From the NCBI RefSeq assembly GCF_020859565.1, contig NZ_JAJHUO010000022.1, positions 41,073 through 83,875 of the forward strand: a stretch of DNA of 42,803 nt. The letters are read 5' to 3'. The notes under the pieces were generated by a model that was not told the origin of the DNA, searched no databases, and saw nothing but the letters and a program-made list of their open reading frames with translations. This document shows positions 1 through 7,762 of this stretch, one piece after another. A program made the position numbers and the translations under genes. The DNA comes from Saccharothrix luteola. Lineage in GTDB: Bacteria > Actinomycetota > Actinomycetes > Mycobacteriales > Pseudonocardiaceae. Within the stretch, counting starts at the first letter, position 1, and each line of letters opens with the position of its first letter.

Positions 1-81
<81 letters not shown>

Positions 82-112
82 CCGGCACCAGGTTTGTCGC
101 AGGCTCCGACGG

Positions 113-1723
113 TCACAGGCCGAACGCGAGCAGCACGTCACCGCCGTCCGGGTTCGGGTACTCCGGCGAGTAGCCCGCCTGCACGTACACCATCCCGTCG
201 GCCACGACCGCGCCACCGCCGCCGCCGGAGATCGTGCCGCCGCGACCCGGCAGGCCGTTCACCCCGGTGAAGTCCCGGATCGTGTCGTAGGTCCACAGCA
301 CCCGGCCGTCACGCGCCGAGTACGCCCGCAGCTTGCCGTCGTTGCCGCCCTCCCACACCAGACCTGGGCTGCTCGTCACCGCCGGGCCGTGGCCCAGCGA
401 GCAGATCTCCGGGTGGGCCGCCGCGCCGCCGGTCGTGCAGCCGTCCGCCGGGTTGGGCGTCTCCCACAGCACGCGGCCCGTGGCCGGGTCCACCGCGAAC
501 ACCTTGCCCGGGTCGGCGAAGTAGGTCGCGATGTAGAGCCGGTGCCCGTCGTAGCTCGTGCCCCACTGGATGCCCGAGATGCCGCCGCCGGGCAGCGGCA
601 CACCCAGCTGCCGACGCCACACCACCTCGCCGGTCGACGCGTCGAACACGTGGTACACGCCCACCTTCTGCCCCACCCCGACCAGGTGACGCCCGCCGAC
701 GGTGAACAGGTTCGGAGTCGCGCCGATGTCGTAGTCCAACGCCGATCCGTCCTTCAGACCGGGGCAGTAGCCCTCCGGGTCGGGGCTGTTGCACAACCCG
801 CGCCACGTGTCGGCCTTCGTGACCTGGTTGCGCCACTTCACCACGCCCGTGCGGTGGTCCAGCGCCAGCAACGTGTCGAAGTCGCCCGCGCTGCCCGTGT
901 AGTTCTGGCCAGTGCCGACGTACACCGTGCCGCTGCGCGGGTCGACCACCGGCGAGCTCCACACCCCGGCGCCCGACGGCTCGTACCTGGTCGCGCCACT
1001 GGGCCACGTCCCGACCGCCTGCGGTTCCGGCACGGTGTAGTGCCGCCACACCAGCTCTCCCGTGCGCGCGTCCAAGGCGTCGATGTGGCCGCGGAACGTG
1101 CAGCACGGGTAGTTCGGATCGTCGGTCCCGTCCGGGCCGGTGGCCGCGTTCTCACCGCTCGACGTACCGACGTACACCTTCCCGTCGTGCACCATCGGTG
1201 AACTGGTCACCGTCGCCGCCGGGTGCGCGTCCACCTGCTCGGCCCACACCACCCGACCCGTGGCCTGGTCCAGCGAGTAGACGAAGCCCCGGATGTCGCC
1301 GAAGTACACCCGCCCGCCCGACACCGACGGGCTGTCCCACGGGATCGCCGGACGCGCCCCCGGAGCGATGCCGGAGAGGTCCGTCGTCCACACCTCCGCG
1401 CCGGTCTCGGCGTCCCGCGCGTAGAACTTCCCGTCCGGGCCGCCGAAGAACGCCACCCCGCCGACCACGGCGGGCTGGCTCCGCACCGGAGCCGTCGATT
1501 TCGGGAACGCGAACGCCCACTTCACCTTCAGCTTCGACACGGTGCGAGGCGTGATCCGCCACTCCGCCGCCGCGTACCGCGACCCGGCCGCGTCCTTCGA
1601 CCACGTGGCCCAGTCACCCGACCGGTCCGGCCGCCCCGGCGAGGCCGACGTGACCCCCGCCCCGACCAACGCCACCGCCGAAGCCGCCGCCACCAACGCC
1701 ACTGCCCGTTCAGAGATCGGCAT
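113..1723 (-). CDS. Secreted PQQ-type beta-propeller protein (PVA-dehydrogenase-like)
   Basis: The protein is predicted to have 536 residues and probably acts outside the membrane. It starts MPISER and then has a hydrophobic signal peptide (about residues 7-25, ending near GVTSA/SPG). The rest is a chain of PQQ-propeller blades with repeated 'V.W.......P....P.V..G.V.FG' and 'ALD..TG...W' patterns. A vicinal CysCys pair (YPCCTF, about residues 207-208) is the hallmark disulfide position of quinoprotein alcohol dehydrogenases, and YPCCTFRG resembles polyvinyl-alcohol dehydrogenase. No haem c motif (CxxCH) is seen. I chose the ATG at 1723 because AGGGGA lies just upstream and the signal peptide follows; the frame stays open further upstream but is poorly protein-like there. 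It stands alone. It may be an alcohol dehydrogenase or a non-enzymatic BamB-like propeller. Confidence 0.8.
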   Translation of the reverse strand: MPISERAVALVAAASAVALVGAGVTSASPGRPDRSGDWATWSKDAAGSRYAAAEWRITPRTVSKLKVKWAFAFPKSTAPVRSQPAVVGGVAFFGGPDGKFYARDAETGAEVWTTDLSGIAPGARPAIPWDSPSVSGGRVYFGDIRGFVYSLDQATGRVVWAEQVDAHPAATVTSSPMVHDGKVYVGTSSGENAATGPDGTDDPNYPCCTFRGHIDALDARTGELVWRHYTVPEPQAVGTWPSGATRYEPSGAGVWSSPVVDPRSGTVYVGTGQNYTGSAGDFDTLLALDHRTGVVKWRNQVTKADTWRGLCNSPDPEGYCPGLKDGSALDYDIGATPNLFTVGGRHLVGVGQKVGVYHVFDASTGEVVWRRQLGVPLPGGGISGIQWGTSYDGHRLYIATYFADPGKVFAVDPATGRVLWETPNPADGCTTGGAAAHPEICSLGHGPAVTSSPGLVWEGGNDGKLRAYSARDGRVLWTYDTIRDFTGVNGLPGRGGTISGGGGGAVVADGMVYVQAGYSPEYPNPDGGDVLLAFGL

Positions 1724-1740
1724 CCCATCCCCCTGCCATT

Positions 1741-1757
1741 GTGGAAAGCCTTTCCAC
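1741..1757. promoter_or_regulatory. 17-bp palindromic operator candidate
   Basis: GTGGAAAG-C-CTTTCCAC is a perfect inverted repeat with 8-bp arms and one central base. It ends 18 nt before the start of the propeller gene. Its TGGAAA half-sites resemble LacI-family operators, but no LacI gene is in the window. Confidence 0.5.
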
Positions 1758-2281
1758 CGTGACAGCGGAAACCGACGACCACGAGCCACGAAAGGACCGG
1801 ATCCCATCGGGAGAAGGTCCACCCCGACCGAGCCGATCGGTTGATCCCGACCCACCCCGCGAAGGACTACCCTCCTCCGGCGTCATCACGGCCGACACCG
1901 GCACCGTGCGCACCGCGCCCGCCTGCCGAAGCACGGCCCCGCACCCCCACCGCCCCACGACCTGATCCCCGACCGGACCGACAGCTCCGACCGCCGTTGC
2001 AGCTGACCTGGCCGCTCACCCCGACGGTCGACCAGGTCGCTCGGCGAGTGCGACCCGCGAGGTTCCCGGTGCACCTGACGGGGTCGTCCGAGCGGCCACT
2101 GCAACGGGCCTGTCAGGAGGTCGGCCGCCTGCCGTGGCGTGAGCGGACCCGTCACGTCGTCGAGCGGGCGGCACGGGCGCTACAGGTGGCGGCAGGTCGT
2201 CAGCGGACGTCAGGATCGTCCGCCGGCATCAGGTGATGGCCGGTGGTTGCCACGTGGTGGTCAGTTGCGGTGAGGTGGTTG
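1758..2281. other. Intergenic stretch without a convincing gene
   Basis: About 520 bases lie between the propeller gene and the HSP18-type regulator. All open frames here give Arg/Pro/Ala-rich translations typical of GC-rich non-coding frames. I see no RNA gene or repeat worth naming. Confidence 0.5.
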
Positions 2282-2300
2282 CGACCTGGCGGCCAGGTCG
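2282..2300 (-). terminator. Hairpin after the HSP18-type regulator gene
   Basis: CGACCTGG-CGG-CCAGGTCG is a perfect 8-bp stem with a 3-nt loop. It begins 4 nt past the stop codon of the regulator gene transcribed toward it. There is no T-tract, as is common for actinobacterial terminators. Confidence 0.55.
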
Positions 2301-2303
2301 TGG

Positions 2304-2873
2304 TCAGGGGTTGTCGCGGAGCATCTGGTTGTCCCGCAATGTTTGGGTGTCGCGTCGCACCTCCTCCGCTCGGTCGCCGACGGCCTGGATCTCCTCGGCC
2401 AGCTCCGGGTGGCTGGCCCGCATCCTGCCCAGCGCCGCCATCAACGGCTCCAGCAGCGCCACGGCGTCGTCCGCCGCCAGCGCCTCGCGCACCACGACGT
2501 CCATCCGGCCGACCTGACCGGCCAGGCTGCGCAGCGACGCGGCGTTGTCGCGCGCCCACTGCGACACCGCGCGGTCGGCCGCCCGTCTGTCCCGTTCGGC
2601 ACGCACCCGGCCCTCGGCCGTCGCACCCAGGTTCGACGGGCGCAGCCGCAGGTACCGGCGCTCCGCCGCCTGTCTGCTGGCCACCCCCAGCGCGGGCGCG
2701 AGCTCGGCCCAGCTCGTGCCCAACCCGCGCGCTGCGGCGATCAGCTGTGGTTCCCATCCGGCCAGCTCGTCGCGCAAGTGCCGCAGGAGGACCAGTGCGG
2801 ACAGCACCTGCCCCGCACTGAGGTCTTCCCCGGTCGCCGCCGCTCGGACGGTCTCGTAATCCCCGATCGCCAT
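2304..2873 (-). CDS. HSP18-type transcriptional regulator
   Basis: The protein is predicted to have 189 residues, with no signal peptide. The N-terminal half (about 15-85) has a helix-turn-helix-like stretch (GTSWAELAPALGVASRQAAE) followed by an Arg-rich helix (YLRLRPSN). The C-terminal half is helical and charged (about 95-185), probably for dimerisation. This is the family annotated in actinomycetes as HSP18 transcriptional regulator, usually next to a small heat-shock gene. Here it is divergent from hsp20 with fully overlapping promoters, so it most likely represses itself and hsp20. The ATG at 2873 is 6 nt after a strong -10 box, so the mRNA is probably leaderless. Function is inferred from context. 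Confidence 0.75.
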   Translation of the reverse strand: MAIGDYETVRAAATGEDLSAGQVLSALVLLRHLRDELAGWEPQLIAAARGLGTSWAELAPALGVASRQAAERRYLRLRPSNLGATAEGRVRAERDRRAADRAVSQWARDNAASLRSLAGQVGRMDVVVREALAADDAVALLEPLMAALGRMRASHPELAEEIQAVGDRAEEVRRDTQTLRDNQMLRDNP

Positions 2874-2879
2874 GACGTC

Positions 2880-2908
2880 AACTTACCGACGACATTCGGT
2901 CTTGTCAA
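2880..2908 (-). promoter_or_regulatory. Promoter of the HSP18-type regulator (leaderless)
   Basis: Reading leftward: TTGACA (2908-2903), 17 nt, TAAGTT (2885-2880), 6 nt, then the ATG. The -35 is a perfect consensus and the spacing is ideal. The start codon lies where transcription should begin. Confidence 0.75.
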
Positions 2909-2930
2909 CCACATGACGACATGGTAGAAC
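2902..2930 (+). promoter_or_regulatory. hsp20 promoter overlapping the regulator promoter
   Basis: Reading rightward: TTGTCA (2902-2907), 17 nt, TAGAAC (2925-2930). Its -35 lies on the same bases as the -35 of the divergent regulator promoter. Two GACGACAT direct repeats (2888-2895, 2915-2922) flank the shared -35 and are candidate operator half-sites. One bound repressor could shut both promoters. Confidence 0.65.
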
Positions 2931-2985
2931 TGAATCGCAGCGCAATCACCAGCGCATTGACCACGTAGACCAGGAGGTGTTCCCG

Positions 2986-3420
2986 ATGTTGATGCGCACG
3001 GACCCGTTCCGGGAGCTGGACCGGCTGGCGCAGCAGTTCTTCAGCGGACCGGGCACTTGGTCGCGGCCCACACCCATGCCGATGGACGCCTACCGCGCCG
3101 GGGACCAGTTCGTCGTGGAGTTCGACCTGCCGGGTGTCACGCCGGACGCCATCGATCTCGATGTCGAGCGCAACGTGCTCACCGTCAAGGCCGAGCGTCG
3201 CCCCAACCGCACCGACGACGTCGAGATGCAGCTGTCGGAGCGACCGCTGGGCGTGTTCTCGCGCCAGTTGTTCCTCGGTGACTCGCTCGACGTCGAGCGG
3301 ATCAAGGCCGACTACGACTCCGGCGTGCTGACGCTGCGCATCCCGATCGCGGAGAAGGCGAAGCCGCGCAAGATCGCCATCGGCCACACCGACGACGCCC
3401 CGAAGGAGATCAACGCCTGA
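2986..3420 (+). CDS. hsp20: Hsp20/alpha-crystallin small heat-shock protein
   Basis: The protein has 144 residues and is an ATP-independent cytoplasmic chaperone that holds unfolding proteins. It has a short N-terminal arm (FRELDRLAQQFF), then an alpha-crystallin domain (about 30-130) with the typical beta-strand signatures FVVEFDLPGV, LTVKAER and the late segment ADYDSGVLTLRIPI, which carries the GVL motif. The C-terminal tail is short. The ATG at 2986 is chosen because AGGAGG lies at 2972-2977 with good spacing; the GTG inside that ribosome-binding site is rejected. It is divergent from an HSP18-type regulator, which suggests heat-regulated repression. A strong hairpin follows the stop. Confidence 0.95.
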   Translation: MLMRTDPFRELDRLAQQFFSGPGTWSRPTPMPMDAYRAGDQFVVEFDLPGVTPDAIDLDVERNVLTVKAERRPNRTDDVEMQLSERPLGVFSRQLFLGDSLDVERIKADYDSGVLTLRIPIAEKAKPRKIAIGHTDDAPKEINA

Positions 3421-3443
3421 CACATCGACGCCGTCGGATACCG

Positions 3444-3484
3444 GATGTGCACCGGGTCTACGGCAGGTAGGCCCGGTGCACATC
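3444..3484. terminator. Long perfect hairpin after hsp20
   Basis: GATGTGCACCGGG pairs with CCCGGTGCACATC (13 bp). Inside it a T-G wobble and CTAC/GTAG extend the stem to 18 bp around the loop GGCAG. It lies 24 nt after the hsp20 stop. No T-tract follows, so it could also be an mRNA-stability element. Confidence 0.75.
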
Positions 3485-3633
3485 GTCCACCGACCACGAC
3501 TGCGCCGCCGCAGCTCCGCTACGCCGACCACGGTTCCATCGACGCGGTGCCGTCGCGACGCGGTCGGTCACCGGCGTGGCAGGAGCGGAAATCGGTGGAT
3601 CGCGCCGGCCGGCATCCGACAGGATCGCCGACC

Positions 3634-4158
3634 ATGCGACCGGCGCAGGGGGAAGTCCTGCACTTCTCCGAAGACCCCACGATCACCCGGTTCGAGCCGC
3701 ACGTCGCCGCCACCGCCCGGCAACCCGAGGCGTACGTGTGGGCCGTGGACTACGCACGGTCGCCCGACTACTGGTTCCCGCGCCAGTGCCCCCGCGCGCT
3801 GACGTGGGTCGAACCCACCACCAGCGCCGAGGACCGGGCGTGGCTGGGTGTCGAACGGGTTCACGCGATCGAGTTCGGCTGGTTGCGCCGGATGCAGACC
3901 GCGCGCCTGTACGCCTACCGGTTCGACGCGCGGGCGTTCCGGCCGTTCGGCGAACCGACCAACGCCCACGTGGCCACCGAACCGGTCGAACCCCTCGGCG
4001 CACCTGAAGCTGTCGGCGACCTGCTGGCGTTGCACGAGGACGCGGGCATCGAGCTGCGGCTGATGGCCAACCTGTGGCCGTTCTGGCGACGGGTGGTCGC
4101 GAGCACGCTCGGGTTCAGCGGGATCCGGCTGCGCAACGCCCTGCCCGACCCGGCCTGA
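3634..4158 (+). CDS. DUF6886-like protein
   Basis: The protein has 174 residues, is soluble and has no signal peptide or membrane segment. It opens with LHFSEDPTITRFEPHVA, followed by VWAVDYARSPDYWFPRQCPR, a pattern I associate with the DUF6886 family. Function is unknown. The later part (YRFDARAFRPFG, then a C-terminal LRLMANLWPFWRRVVAST) is rich in aromatic residues. The ATG at 3634 is chosen because AGGA precedes it and the protein-like sequence starts there; the longer upstream open frame is Arg/Ser/Pro-rich. It stands alone between the hsp20 hairpin and the acyl-CoA dehydrogenase operon. The family name is from memory and not certain. Confidence 0.75.
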   Translation: MRPAQGEVLHFSEDPTITRFEPHVAATARQPEAYVWAVDYARSPDYWFPRQCPRALTWVEPTTSAEDRAWLGVERVHAIEFGWLRRMQTARLYAYRFDARAFRPFGEPTNAHVATEPVEPLGAPEAVGDLLALHEDAGIELRLMANLWPFWRRVVASTLGFSGIRLRNALPDPA

Positions 4159-4465
4159 CAAACCCACAGCCGTCCACTCCCGCGTGTTGGCCGTGAACTC
4201 GCCCGGGAACAGGTACGTCCACTCCATCCCGGACGACCCGATCGCCCAGTGGTACACCCGCAGCCGCGACTCCAGTGGATCGTCGTCGGACCGGCTCGGG
4301 CGTTGCGCCCGGGATGCGTCACCCGCCGCACCCCGGCGCCCACCTCGGTCCGACGGCGCCGGTCGCACCGGTGACCGGAATCGGCATCGCTTCCTCCAAG
4401 GCGGACAAGAAAGCACGACTCATCGACCCTGGTGAGGAAGGGGCGAACGACCGGGGTTGCCGACA
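4159..4465. other. Intergenic region with a possible minus-strand gene remnant
   Basis: No complete gene is present. On the minus strand, 4287-4165 reads as a protein-like segment containing RVYHWAIGSSGMEWTYLF and PGEFTANTREWTA. It is rich in aromatic and polar residues, unlike the Arg/Pro/Ala-rich translations of non-coding frames around it. It has no credible start, and beyond it the frame runs antisense through the DUF6886-like gene. It may be the relic of a deleted gene. I do not recognise the family. Confidence 0.35.
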
Positions 4466-4485
4466 TACCGACCGGTCGGTACCCT
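4466..4485 (+). promoter_or_regulatory. Operator overlapping a leaderless -10 box
   Basis: TACCGACCGGTCGGTA (4466-4481) is a perfect 16-bp palindrome of the kind bound by TetR-family repressors. The box TACCCT (4480-4485) overlaps its right end, and the GTG start of the HAD gene follows after 6 nt. A bound repressor would sit on the promoter. No TetR gene lies beside it. Confidence 0.65.
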
Positions 4486-4491
4486 CGCGAC

Positions 4492-5133
4492 GTGGACGAA
4501 CGGCGCATCGACGCGGTGGTGTTGGACTGGGGCGGCGTGCTCACGGTCTCCGTGCCCGCCTTCATCGAGGACTGGCTGACTTCGGAGAACATCGACCGGG
4601 ACCACTACGGCCGGACCATGCGGACCTGGATGGGCCGTGACGCGGTCCCCGGCAACCCGGTGGCCCGCCTGGAGACCGGCGAACTCGGAACCGCCGAGTT
4701 CGAAGCGCTTCTGGCCGCCGAACTGGTCACCCTCGACGGACGCGAGGTGGCGTCGAAGGGCCTGCTGCGCCGCATGTTCGGCAGCGCCCATCCCGACCCG
4801 AGGATGGTCGACCTGGTCCGCGAACTGCGCGCCGACGGCCTGCGGACCGCGCTGCTGTCCAACAGCTGGGGCGAGGGCTACCCCGAAGAGCTGCTGCTCG
4901 AGCTGTTCGACACGATCGTGATCAGCGGACGGATCGGACTGCGCAAGCCCGACCCGCGCATCTTCCAGCACACCCTCGACCAGATCGGCCTGCCCGCCCA
5001 CCGGTGCGTGTTCTTCGACGACGCGCCGGTCAACGTCGAAGCGGCGCAGGCTGTCGGCCTGCACGCCCACCGGCACACCGACGCCGACACGACCCGCGCG
5101 GTGATCGCCCAGCTCAGGGGAGTCGCCGCATGA
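4492..5133 (+). CDS. HAD-IA family hydrolase (ACAD10 N-domain-like)
   Basis: The protein has 213 residues and a cytoplasmic HAD fold. Motif I is VVLDWGGVLT (nucleophile Asp12). The +2 residue is Gly instead of Asp, as in the FDxGGVL proteins related to the ACAD10 N-terminal domain. Motif II is LLSNSW (about 122-127), motif III is RKPDPRIF, and motif IV is FFDDAPVNVEAA. The GTG at 4492 lies 6 nt after a TAnnnT box, so translation is probably leaderless. Its stop overlaps the next start by 4 nt (ATGA). HAD, kinase and acyl-CoA dehydrogenase are the three domains fused in mammalian ACAD10, so all three proteins should serve one pathway. The exact phosphatase substrate is unknown. Confidence 0.88.
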   Translation: MDERRIDAVVLDWGGVLTVSVPAFIEDWLTSENIDRDHYGRTMRTWMGRDAVPGNPVARLETGELGTAEFEALLAAELVTLDGREVASKGLLRRMFGSAHPDPRMVDLVRELRADGLRTALLSNSWGEGYPEELLLELFDTIVISGRIGLRKPDPRIFQHTLDQIGLPAHRCVFFDDAPVNVEAAQAVGLHAHRHTDADTTRAVIAQLRGVAA

Positions 5134-6137
5134 CCGAACTACCCGGCCTGGACCTCGACCGGCTCGCCGCGCACCTCGGCGCCGGCCCGTTGACCGGCGA
5201 ACTGATCCCCGGCGGACGGTCCAACCTGACCTACCGCGTCACCGACGGCGAACACCGCTGGGTGCTGCGCCGACCGCCGCTGGGCCACGTGCTGGCCACC
5301 GCGCACGACATGTCCCGCGAGCACCGCGTGATCAAGGCCCTGGCGGACACCGCCGTGCCGGTGCCGCGGGTCGAGCTGCTGTGCGAGGACACCGACGTCA
5401 TCGGCGCGCCGTTCTACCTGATGGAAGAGGTGCCGGGCGTGGCGCTGCGGCACCGCGACCAGTGCCCGTGGCTCACCCCGGACAAGGCACGCGCCCTGTC
5501 CGAACGGCTGGTCGACGTGCTCGCCGACCTGCACGCCGTCGACCCGGAGGAGGTCGGCCTGACCGACTTCGGCCGACCGGACGGCTTCCTCAAGCGCCAG
5601 GTCGCCCGCTGGGGCAAGCAGCTCGACGCCTCCCGCAGCCGTGAGCTGCCCGGTATCGACGAGCTGCGCGACCGGCTCGCCGACAGCGTCCCCGACTCCG
5701 CCCGTGCCACGATCGTGCACGGCGACTACCGGCTGGACAACGTCCTGGTCACCGAGGACCCGCTGGACATCAGCGCGGTGCTGGACTGGGAGATGGCCAC
5801 GCTGGGCGATCCGCTCGCCGACGTCGGCCTGCTGTGCGTGTACTGGAACGGCATCGGCGCGCGCGACGACGATCCGATCACCGGCACCGTGCCGACACTG
5901 CCCGGGTTCGCGGGCACCGACGAGCTGGTGCGCCGCTACGCCGAGCGCAGCGGCGCCGACACCGGCGGCCTGGCCTGGTACACGGCGTTCGCCTACTTCA
6001 AGCTCGCCGTGATCCTCGAAGGCATCCACTTCCGCTTCACCCGCGGCCAGACCGTGGGAGCGGGGTTCGACCAGATCGGCCAACTCACCCTGCCGCTGGT
6101 GCGACAGGGACTCGCCGCGAGCTCAGGGGAGCACTGA
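5130..6137 (+). CDS. APH-family kinase (ACAD10/11 kinase-like, LvaA-type)
   Basis: The protein has 335 residues and an aminoglycoside-phosphotransferase/choline-kinase fold. The N-lobe has GGRSNLTYRV (29-37) and the catalytic loop is HGDYRLDN (His197, Asp199, Asn204). The metal-binding segment is LDWEMATLGDP (Asp219). In ACAD10/11 and in the levulinate operon protein LvaA, this kinase phosphorylates the 4-hydroxyl of 4-hydroxyacyl substrates so that the partner dehydrogenase can remove the phosphate. That role is inferred from the gene order HAD-kinase-ACAD, not from residues. It overlaps the HAD gene by 4 nt and the next gene by 1 nt, so it is tightly co-translated. Antibiotic resistance is unlikely. 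Confidence 0.88.
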   Translation: MTELPGLDLDRLAAHLGAGPLTGELIPGGRSNLTYRVTDGEHRWVLRRPPLGHVLATAHDMSREHRVIKALADTAVPVPRVELLCEDTDVIGAPFYLMEEVPGVALRHRDQCPWLTPDKARALSERLVDVLADLHAVDPEEVGLTDFGRPDGFLKRQVARWGKQLDASRSRELPGIDELRDRLADSVPDSARATIVHGDYRLDNVLVTEDPLDISAVLDWEMATLGDPLADVGLLCVYWNGIGARDDDPITGTVPTLPGFAGTDELVRRYAERSGADTGGLAWYTAFAYFKLAVILEGIHFRFTRGQTVGAGFDQIGQLTLPLVRQGLAASSGEH

Positions 6138-7348
6138 TGGACTTCGCCTACGACGCCAAGACCGAGGACCTGCGCGACCGGCTGCTGCGGTTCATGGACG
6201 AGTTCGTCTACCCGGCCGAGTCGGTCGCCGAACAGCAGCTGGCCGACGCCGAGGACCCGTGGGCGCGCCCGGCGGTGCTGCAGGAGCTGAAGGCCGAGGC
6301 GCGCCGGCAGGGTCTGTGGAACCTGTTCCTGCCCGACCCCGAGCACGGCGGTGGCCTGACGAACCTGCAGTACGCGCCGCTGGCCGAGATCACCGGCCGC
6401 AGCCCGCACCTGGCGCCCGAGGCGCTCAACTGCGCCGCGCCGGACACCGGGAACATGGAGGTGCTGGCGATGTTCGGCACCGAGCAGCAGAAGAAGCAGT
6501 GGCTGCGGCCCCTGCTGGACGGCGAGATCCGGTCGGCGTTCTGCATGACCGAGCCGGACGTGGCGTCCTCCGACGCCACCAACATCGCCACCAGCATCAC
6601 CCGCGACGGCGACGAGTACGTCGTCAACGGCCGCAAGTGGTGGTCGTCGGGCGCGATGAACCCCGACTGCGCGATCTTCATCGTGATGGGCAAGACCGAC
6701 CCCGACGCCGAACGGCACCGCCAGCAGGCGATGATCCTGGTGCCGCGCGACACGCCGGGCGTGCACGTCAAGCGCGGCATGCACGTGTTCGGCTACACGG
6801 ACGCCTCCCACGGCGGGCACGCCGAGATCGTCTTCGACAACGTCCGCGTGCCCGCCGACAACCTGATCGCCGGCGAGGGCGAGGGCTTCGCGATCGCCCA
6901 GGCCCGCCTCGGCCCCGGCCGCATCCACCACTGCATGCGGCTGATCGGCATCGCCGAACGCGCGCTGGAGCTGATGTGCCGCCGCGCGATCTCGCGCGTC
7001 GCGTTCGGGCAGCCGATCGCGCGCCAGGGTGTCGTGCAGGAGTGGATCGCCGAGTCGCGGGTGCGGATCGAGCAGGCCAGGCTGCTGGTGCTCAAGACGG
7101 CGTGGCTGATGGACACCGTCGGCAACAAGGGCGCGCACACCGAGATCCAGGCCATCAAGATCGGCACGCCGCTCATGGCCGAGTGGGTGCTGGACAAGGC
7201 GATCCAGGCGCACGGCGCGGGCGGCGTGAGCCAGGACTTCCCGCTGGCCGAGCTGTGGGCGGCGGCGCGGACCCTGCGCCTGGCCGACGGCCCCGACGAG
7301 GTGCACCGGATGTCGTTGGCGAAGCGGGAGCTCAAGCGGTATTTGTGA
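6137..7348 (+). CDS. Acyl-CoA dehydrogenase, ACAD10/11 type
   Basis: The protein has 403 residues and is an FAD flavoprotein with the usual N-helical, beta and C-helical ACAD domains. The segment CAAPDTGNMEVL (99-110) followed by FCMTEPDVASSDATNI (135-150) closely matches the ACAD11 subfamily, distinct from ordinary fatty-acid ACADs. The C-terminal part has LADGPDEVHRM, where classical enzymes have YEGT-type sequence. Family members act on 4-phosphorylated acyl-CoAs, converting 4-hydroxy acids into substrates for beta-oxidation. The ATG at 6137 overlaps the kinase stop (TGATG). It is the last enzyme of a three-gene operon driven by the promoter at about 4480. Confidence 0.93.
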   Translation: MDFAYDAKTEDLRDRLLRFMDEFVYPAESVAEQQLADAEDPWARPAVLQELKAEARRQGLWNLFLPDPEHGGGLTNLQYAPLAEITGRSPHLAPEALNCAAPDTGNMEVLAMFGTEQQKKQWLRPLLDGEIRSAFCMTEPDVASSDATNIATSITRDGDEYVVNGRKWWSSGAMNPDCAIFIVMGKTDPDAERHRQQAMILVPRDTPGVHVKRGMHVFGYTDASHGGHAEIVFDNVRVPADNLIAGEGEGFAIAQARLGPGRIHHCMRLIGIAERALELMCRRAISRVAFGQPIARQGVVQEWIAESRVRIEQARLLVLKTAWLMDTVGNKGAHTEIQAIKIGTPLMAEWVLDKAIQAHGAGGVSQDFPLAELWAAARTLRLADGPDEVHRMSLAKRELKRYL

Positions 7349-7351
7349 CTG

Positions 7352-7762
7352 GTGAGCGACTTCGACGTGTTCCTCGCCGACTGCCCCGCCCGCACGACCC
7401 TGGAGGTCGTCGGGCACACCTGGTCGGTGGTGGTCGTCGTCGCCCTCGGCGACGGGCCGCTGCGGTACGGGGAGCTGCTGGACCGGATCGGCGGCATCAG
7501 CAACAAGATGCTCACCCAGACCCTGGCCCGGCTGCGGGGCAACGGCCTGCTGACGAGCGTGGACGGGTGGCACGAGTTGACCGACCTCGGCCGGTCGCTG
7601 CTCACGCCCGTCCGCGCGCTCGCCGCGTGGGCCGAGGAGCACACCGGCGAGCTGCTCGACGCCCGGCGGGACGCCGACGTGGACACCGACGTGCTCCACG
7701 CGGGACGTCAGGTCGAGCCTCGGGACGAACCGCTCGACATCCGGCGGCACGCGGTGGGATAG
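7352..7762 (+). CDS. HxlR-like winged-helix regulator with a shortened wing
   Basis: The protein has 136 residues and starts at GTG 7352, 3 nt after the ACAD stop. CPARTTLEVVGHTW, GPLRYGELLDRIGGISNKML and LTDLGRSLLTPVRALAAW match the HxlR pattern: N-terminal Cys, GPxRFxEL helix, GIS...L recognition helix. The wing between GLLTS and WHELTDLG is about nine residues shorter than usual, with no Pro-rich 'vPPrVEY' turn. The C-terminal 25 residues are charged and resemble no family feature. It probably regulates the preceding operon, but loss of the wing may weaken DNA binding. A second, full-length HxlR protein is encoded at 37883-38545. Confidence 0.75.
   Translation: MSDFDVFLADCPARTTLEVVGHTWSVVVVVALGDGPLRYGELLDRIGGISNKMLTQTLARLRGNGLLTSVDGWHELTDLGRSLLTPVRALAAWAEEHTGELLDARRDADVDTDVLHAGRQVEPRDEPLDIRRHAVG

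Noticed and set aside
1724..1855. Longer start (1855) for the propeller protein
   Set aside because: It would bury the signal peptide 50 residues in; the ATG at 1723 has a ribosome-binding site directly upstream.
5130..6137. Aminoglycoside resistance gene
   Set aside because: Gene order with HAD and ACAD11-type genes and the operon overlaps indicate a metabolic kinase.
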